Below are positions 40,591 through 41,102 of a stretch of DNA of 41,102 nucleotides, in pieces (within the stretch, counting starts at the first letter, position 1; each line of letters opens with the position of its first letter). Under the pieces are notes generated by a model that saw only the letters and a list, made by a program, of their open reading frames with translations, was not told the origin of the DNA and ran no database searches. Made by a program: the position numbers and the translations under genes. The stretch is from Chryseobacterium gleum (GTDB taxonomy: Bacteria > Bacteroidota > Bacteroidia > Flavobacteriales_D > Crocinitomicaceae), in contig CAMDFN010000022.1 in the NCBI GenBank assembly GCA_945897565.1, positions 1 to 41,102 of the forward strand, read 5' to 3'.

Positions 40591-41102
40591 ATGGAAAGTA
40601 TTCAAAAAGCATTGCAGCCCTCACAGTATTTACTTGTTTCGGCGCTTGCTGAGCAATACGAAATGAAGCTTTGGCCCTTCGTAAACGAAGTCATTCCACA
40701 ACCCGAAGAAGGTTCTCCAAGAGCCATCATCCTTTGCACCAGTGACAAACAGGCAAGAGCCATCCATGCGGAGTTCGTTCAATTCGCCAAGCCCAAAGAC
40801 CTCACCGTAGATTTAGTTGTAGAGAAAGGCAATAAGTTGCAACAACGCAATGACCTCTTTGACGGCACTGAAATTATTGTGGGCACCACGCGCCGAATGG
40901 CCGAACTCTATTTTCAGAACGGCTTCAATATCAAAAAACTAAAATTATTCATCGTGTTGGGCTTGGAAGATCAAATGCGTGCAGGTTATAAAGGCTATAT
41001 TGTTCGCCTTACCGAGAGTTTGCCCAAATGCAAGTCTTTGTTTTTTACAACCAATCCGGATGAAGAACGTTGTGCGAGTTACCTAGAAGAATTTTATCCG
41101 AA
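40591..41102 (+). CDS. Degenerate DEAD-box-like protein, 5' part only
   Basis: 170 codons to the window end, in frame from ATG 40591 (MESIQKALQPSQYLLVSALA). The layout resembles the first RecA-like domain of a DEAD-box helicase: AIILCTSDKQARAIHAEF like motif Ia, IIVGTTRRMAEL like Ib, LFIVLGLEDQM where DEAD should be, and LFFTTNPDEE in place of SAT. There is no Walker A (GKT) stretch, so ATPase activity is unlikely. It may be a scaffold or RNA-binding paralogue. Continues beyond the window. Confidence 0.55.
   Translation, partial: MESIQKALQPSQYLLVSALAEQYEMKLWPFVNEVIPQPEEGSPRAIILCTSDKQARAIHAEFVQFAKPKDLTVDLVVEKGNKLQQRNDLFDGTEIIVGTTRRMAELYFQNGFNIKKLKLFIVLGLEDQMRAGYKGYIVRLTESLPKCKSLFFTTNPDEERCASYLEEFYP

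Noticed and set aside
1..41102. CRISPR arrays, rRNA and tRNA genes
   Set aside because: No regularly spaced repeats of 24-40 bases and no cloverleaf or rRNA signature were seen; a covariance-model search was not possible.

Overview
This window looks like a chromosomal segment of a member of Bacteroidota, most likely a Flavobacteriales relative (inferred). The evidence is as follows. At least six secreted proteins end in a type IX secretion (T9SS) C-terminal sorting domain with a PNP-type start. The recognisable promoters carry the Bacteroidota -7 box TAnnTTTG. Several family members are typical of the phylum: S46 peptidase, DUF4783, DUF4421 and the HLGN-like CysRS signature. No rRNA, tRNA or CRISPR array was seen.

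Layout. (1) 1-3.8 kb: the tail of what may be an IS3-type transposase, a large AT-rich secreted GH-A-type glycosidase-like protein with FG-GAP-like repeats, and a methyltransferase. (2) 3.9-9.1 kb, minus strand: a tightly overlapped four-gene two-component operon (small 104-aa protein, membrane protein, histidine kinase, NarL/LuxR-type regulator), then an operon of an M4 thermolysin-like protease and a small outer-membrane barrel. (3) 9.4-11.3 kb: an RloA/RloB (ATPase plus Toprim-like) defence-type pair, next to a small helix-turn-helix gene. (4) 11.9-17.05 kb: a block bounded by 68-bp direct repeats, holding an S8 subtilase and two tandem paralogous secreted proteins, the second cut by an in-frame TAG. 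(5) 17.3-22.9 kb: a two-gene HipBA module, two T9SS cargo genes, a gene remnant, and a three-gene HipB-HipS-HipT (HipBST-type) module with palindromic operators. (6) 23.1-41.1 kb: a more GC-rich, housekeeping-like stretch with a DPP11-type S46 peptidase, a GT2 glycosyltransferase with an unusual periplasmic domain, DUF4783, cysS, a DUF3050 protein, aspS, an MbnP/MbnH-like pair, a methyltransferase, oligopeptidase B, a DUF4421 protein, a GH16 glucanase, an aldehyde dehydrogenase, a MazG-like pyrophosphohydrolase and the start of a degenerate DEAD-box-like protein.

How the parts may work together. The most interesting pattern is a repeated dyad/direct-repeat element (GGTAT-N2-ATACC type, copies 22-23 bp apart) found upstream of exactly three transcription units: the two-component operon, the M4 protease operon and the S8 protease operon. 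In the first two cases a consensus -7 box lies just downstream with no -33 TTG. This suggests that the encoded response regulator activates its own operon and two secreted-protease operons. The second theme is the clustering of defence and toxin-antitoxin systems (RloAB, HipBA, HipBST) in 14 kb of AT-rich accessory DNA.
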